This document shows positions 5,483-6,401 of a stretch of 6,401 nt of DNA, piece after piece. Numbering within the stretch: position 1 is the stretch's first letter; the number at the start of each line of letters is the position of its first letter. This DNA comes from an uncultured Muribaculaceae bacterium. Lineage in GTDB: Bacteria; Bacteroidota; Bacteroidia; Bacteroidales; Muribaculaceae. Both the position numbers and the translations under genes were made by a program. The stretch is taken from NCBI GenBank assembly GCA_910578305.1, contig CAJTQH010000086.1:1-6401 (forward strand), in the 5' to 3' direction. Under the pieces are notes generated by a model that was not told the origin of the DNA, did no database searches, and worked only from the letters and a program-made list of their open reading frames with translations.

Positions 5483-6401
5483 ATGAAACACTCTCTTATA
5501 TCATTAGTATTACTCTCATCGACCATTATAGCCGGAGCGGCTCCCCGCAAACATGTGACATCATCACCCGACGGACAGATTAAGGTGACTTTCACATACG
5601 ATTCGGGCATGCCCCGTTACAGCATGAACGCTTACGGCCATCCCGTGATCGCAGATTCTCGTCTGGGCATATCAACCACTCAATGGCAGCAGCCGGCGAA
5701 GTCAAAGATCAAGGTGACCCACAGCACATTTGACGAAACATGGACTCAGCCGTGGGGCGAAAACAAGACTAACCGCAATCACTACAATGAAATGGCCGTG
5801 ACCATGTCGGCACAGAAATCGGATCTCACCATACGGTTTCGCGTGTTTGACGACGGCATGGCTCTGCGTTACGAATGGAATGTGGCCTCGGTAGACTCAC
5901 TTACCGTAACCGACGAACTCACCGAATTCAACTTCGCCACCGACGGCTCTTCCTGGGCCATACCGGGCAACTTCGAGACATACGAACTTGAATACCGCAA
6001 TCTGCCGTTGAGCGAGGTGCACGACGCCAATACTCCGTTTACATTTGTCACTGCCGACGGTGTATATGGATCTGTACATGAGGCCGCTCTATACGACTTC
6101 CCCGAAATGACTCTGCTCCGCGACTCATCCGGCATACTCAAAGCCAACCTCGCGCCCCTTCCCGACGGCGTGAAAGCCTACGTGCCATCACGATTCACCA
6201 CCCCGTGGCGCACAATACAGCTCGGTCACACCCCCGTGTCGCTGATAAACTCAGCCATGATACTCAATCTTAACGAACCGTCGAAAATCGAGGACACTTC
6301 ATGGATCGAACCGCAGAAGTATGTGGGCGTGTGGTGGGGCATGCACCTCGGTACCCAGGTGTGGACTCCCGGCCCGCAACACGGCGCAACAACCGCAAAC
6401 G
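5483..6401 (+). CDS. Glycoside hydrolase family 97 protein (SusB-like), 3' end missing
   Basis: The frame is open from ATG 5483 to the window edge (306 codons); GH97 enzymes usually have about 650-740 residues. A signal peptide MKHSLISLVLLSSTIIAGA is followed by the GH97 N-terminal beta-sandwich domain: SSPDGQIKVTF (27-37), a DSRLGI segment (61-66), DETWTQPWGE (84-93), RNHYNEMAV (97-105) and FRVFDDGMALRYEW (117-130). From about residue 240 the link to the catalytic barrel shows TPWRTIQLG, ILNLNEPSKIEDTSWI, KYVGVWWGMH and GPQHGATT, all typical of GH97. Members are calcium-dependent alpha-glucosidases or alpha-galactosidases, either inverting or retaining; the catalytic acids that separate these lie beyond the window, so the specificity is not decided. 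The product is probably exported to the periplasm or outer surface. No SusC/SusD genes are visible in this window. Confidence 0.93.
   Translation, partial: MKHSLISLVLLSSTIIAGAAPRKHVTSSPDGQIKVTFTYDSGMPRYSMNAYGHPVIADSRLGISTTQWQQPAKSKIKVTHSTFDETWTQPWGENKTNRNHYNEMAVTMSAQKSDLTIRFRVFDDGMALRYEWNVASVDSLTVTDELTEFNFATDGSSWAIPGNFETYELEYRNLPLSEVHDANTPFTFVTADGVYGSVHEAALYDFPEMTLLRDSSGILKANLAPLPDGVKAYVPSRFTTPWRTIQLGHTPVSLINSAMILNLNEPSKIEDTSWIEPQKYVGVWWGMHLGTQVWTPGPQHGATTAN

Noticed and set aside
5869..6147. Minus-strand open frames within the GH97 gene
   Set aside because: The plus-strand frame is continuous and has unmistakable GH97 motifs; the minus-strand frames are shadows.

Overview
The window looks like the chromosome of a gut-type Bacteroidales bacterium, most probably of the Muribaculaceae/Bacteroidaceae group. 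The reasons are the Bacteroidetes promoter architecture (TTTG-N19-TAnnTTTG upstream of the FadL gene), the GH97 (SusB-type) glycoside hydrolase, the calycin-like secreted protein with a C-terminal tail of the 'YYNLQGIRV...GIYIVRKG' type, and the general lack of Shine-Dalgarno sites. The family and organism assignments come from recognition of motifs; no database search was run.

Layout. (1) 1-602, plus: the 3' end of a secreted protein with tandem calycin-like domains. It ends at a strong 11-bp hairpin (635-667) that also serves the convergent genes. (2) 678-2953, minus: a two-gene unit consisting of a DcaP-like outer-membrane porin, interrupted by a frameshift near 2359, and, 3 bp downstream, a glutaminase-family protein whose catalytic SxxK serine and lysine and conserved CGMY tyrosine all appear to be replaced. 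(3) 2954-3357: about 400 bp without a gene, holding a G8 tract inside an inverted repeat, two further palindromes and two promoter-like -7 boxes. (4) 3358-5367, minus: a FadL-family outer-membrane transporter followed by a small lipoprotein with 11-residue amphipathic repeats; a Rho-independent terminator (3281-3312) closes this unit. (5) 5483-6401, plus: the N-terminal half of a GH97 glycoside hydrolase, divergent from fadL and cut by the window edge.

The common theme is envelope traffic: two outer-membrane beta-barrels, one lipoprotein, one exported glycosidase and one secreted surface protein. The unexpected member is the cytoplasmic glutaminase-fold protein, which keeps the structural glycine/proline motifs of the family but not its active site. 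It appears to be a pseudoenzyme co-transcribed with a porin, and it is the strongest candidate here for something undescribed.
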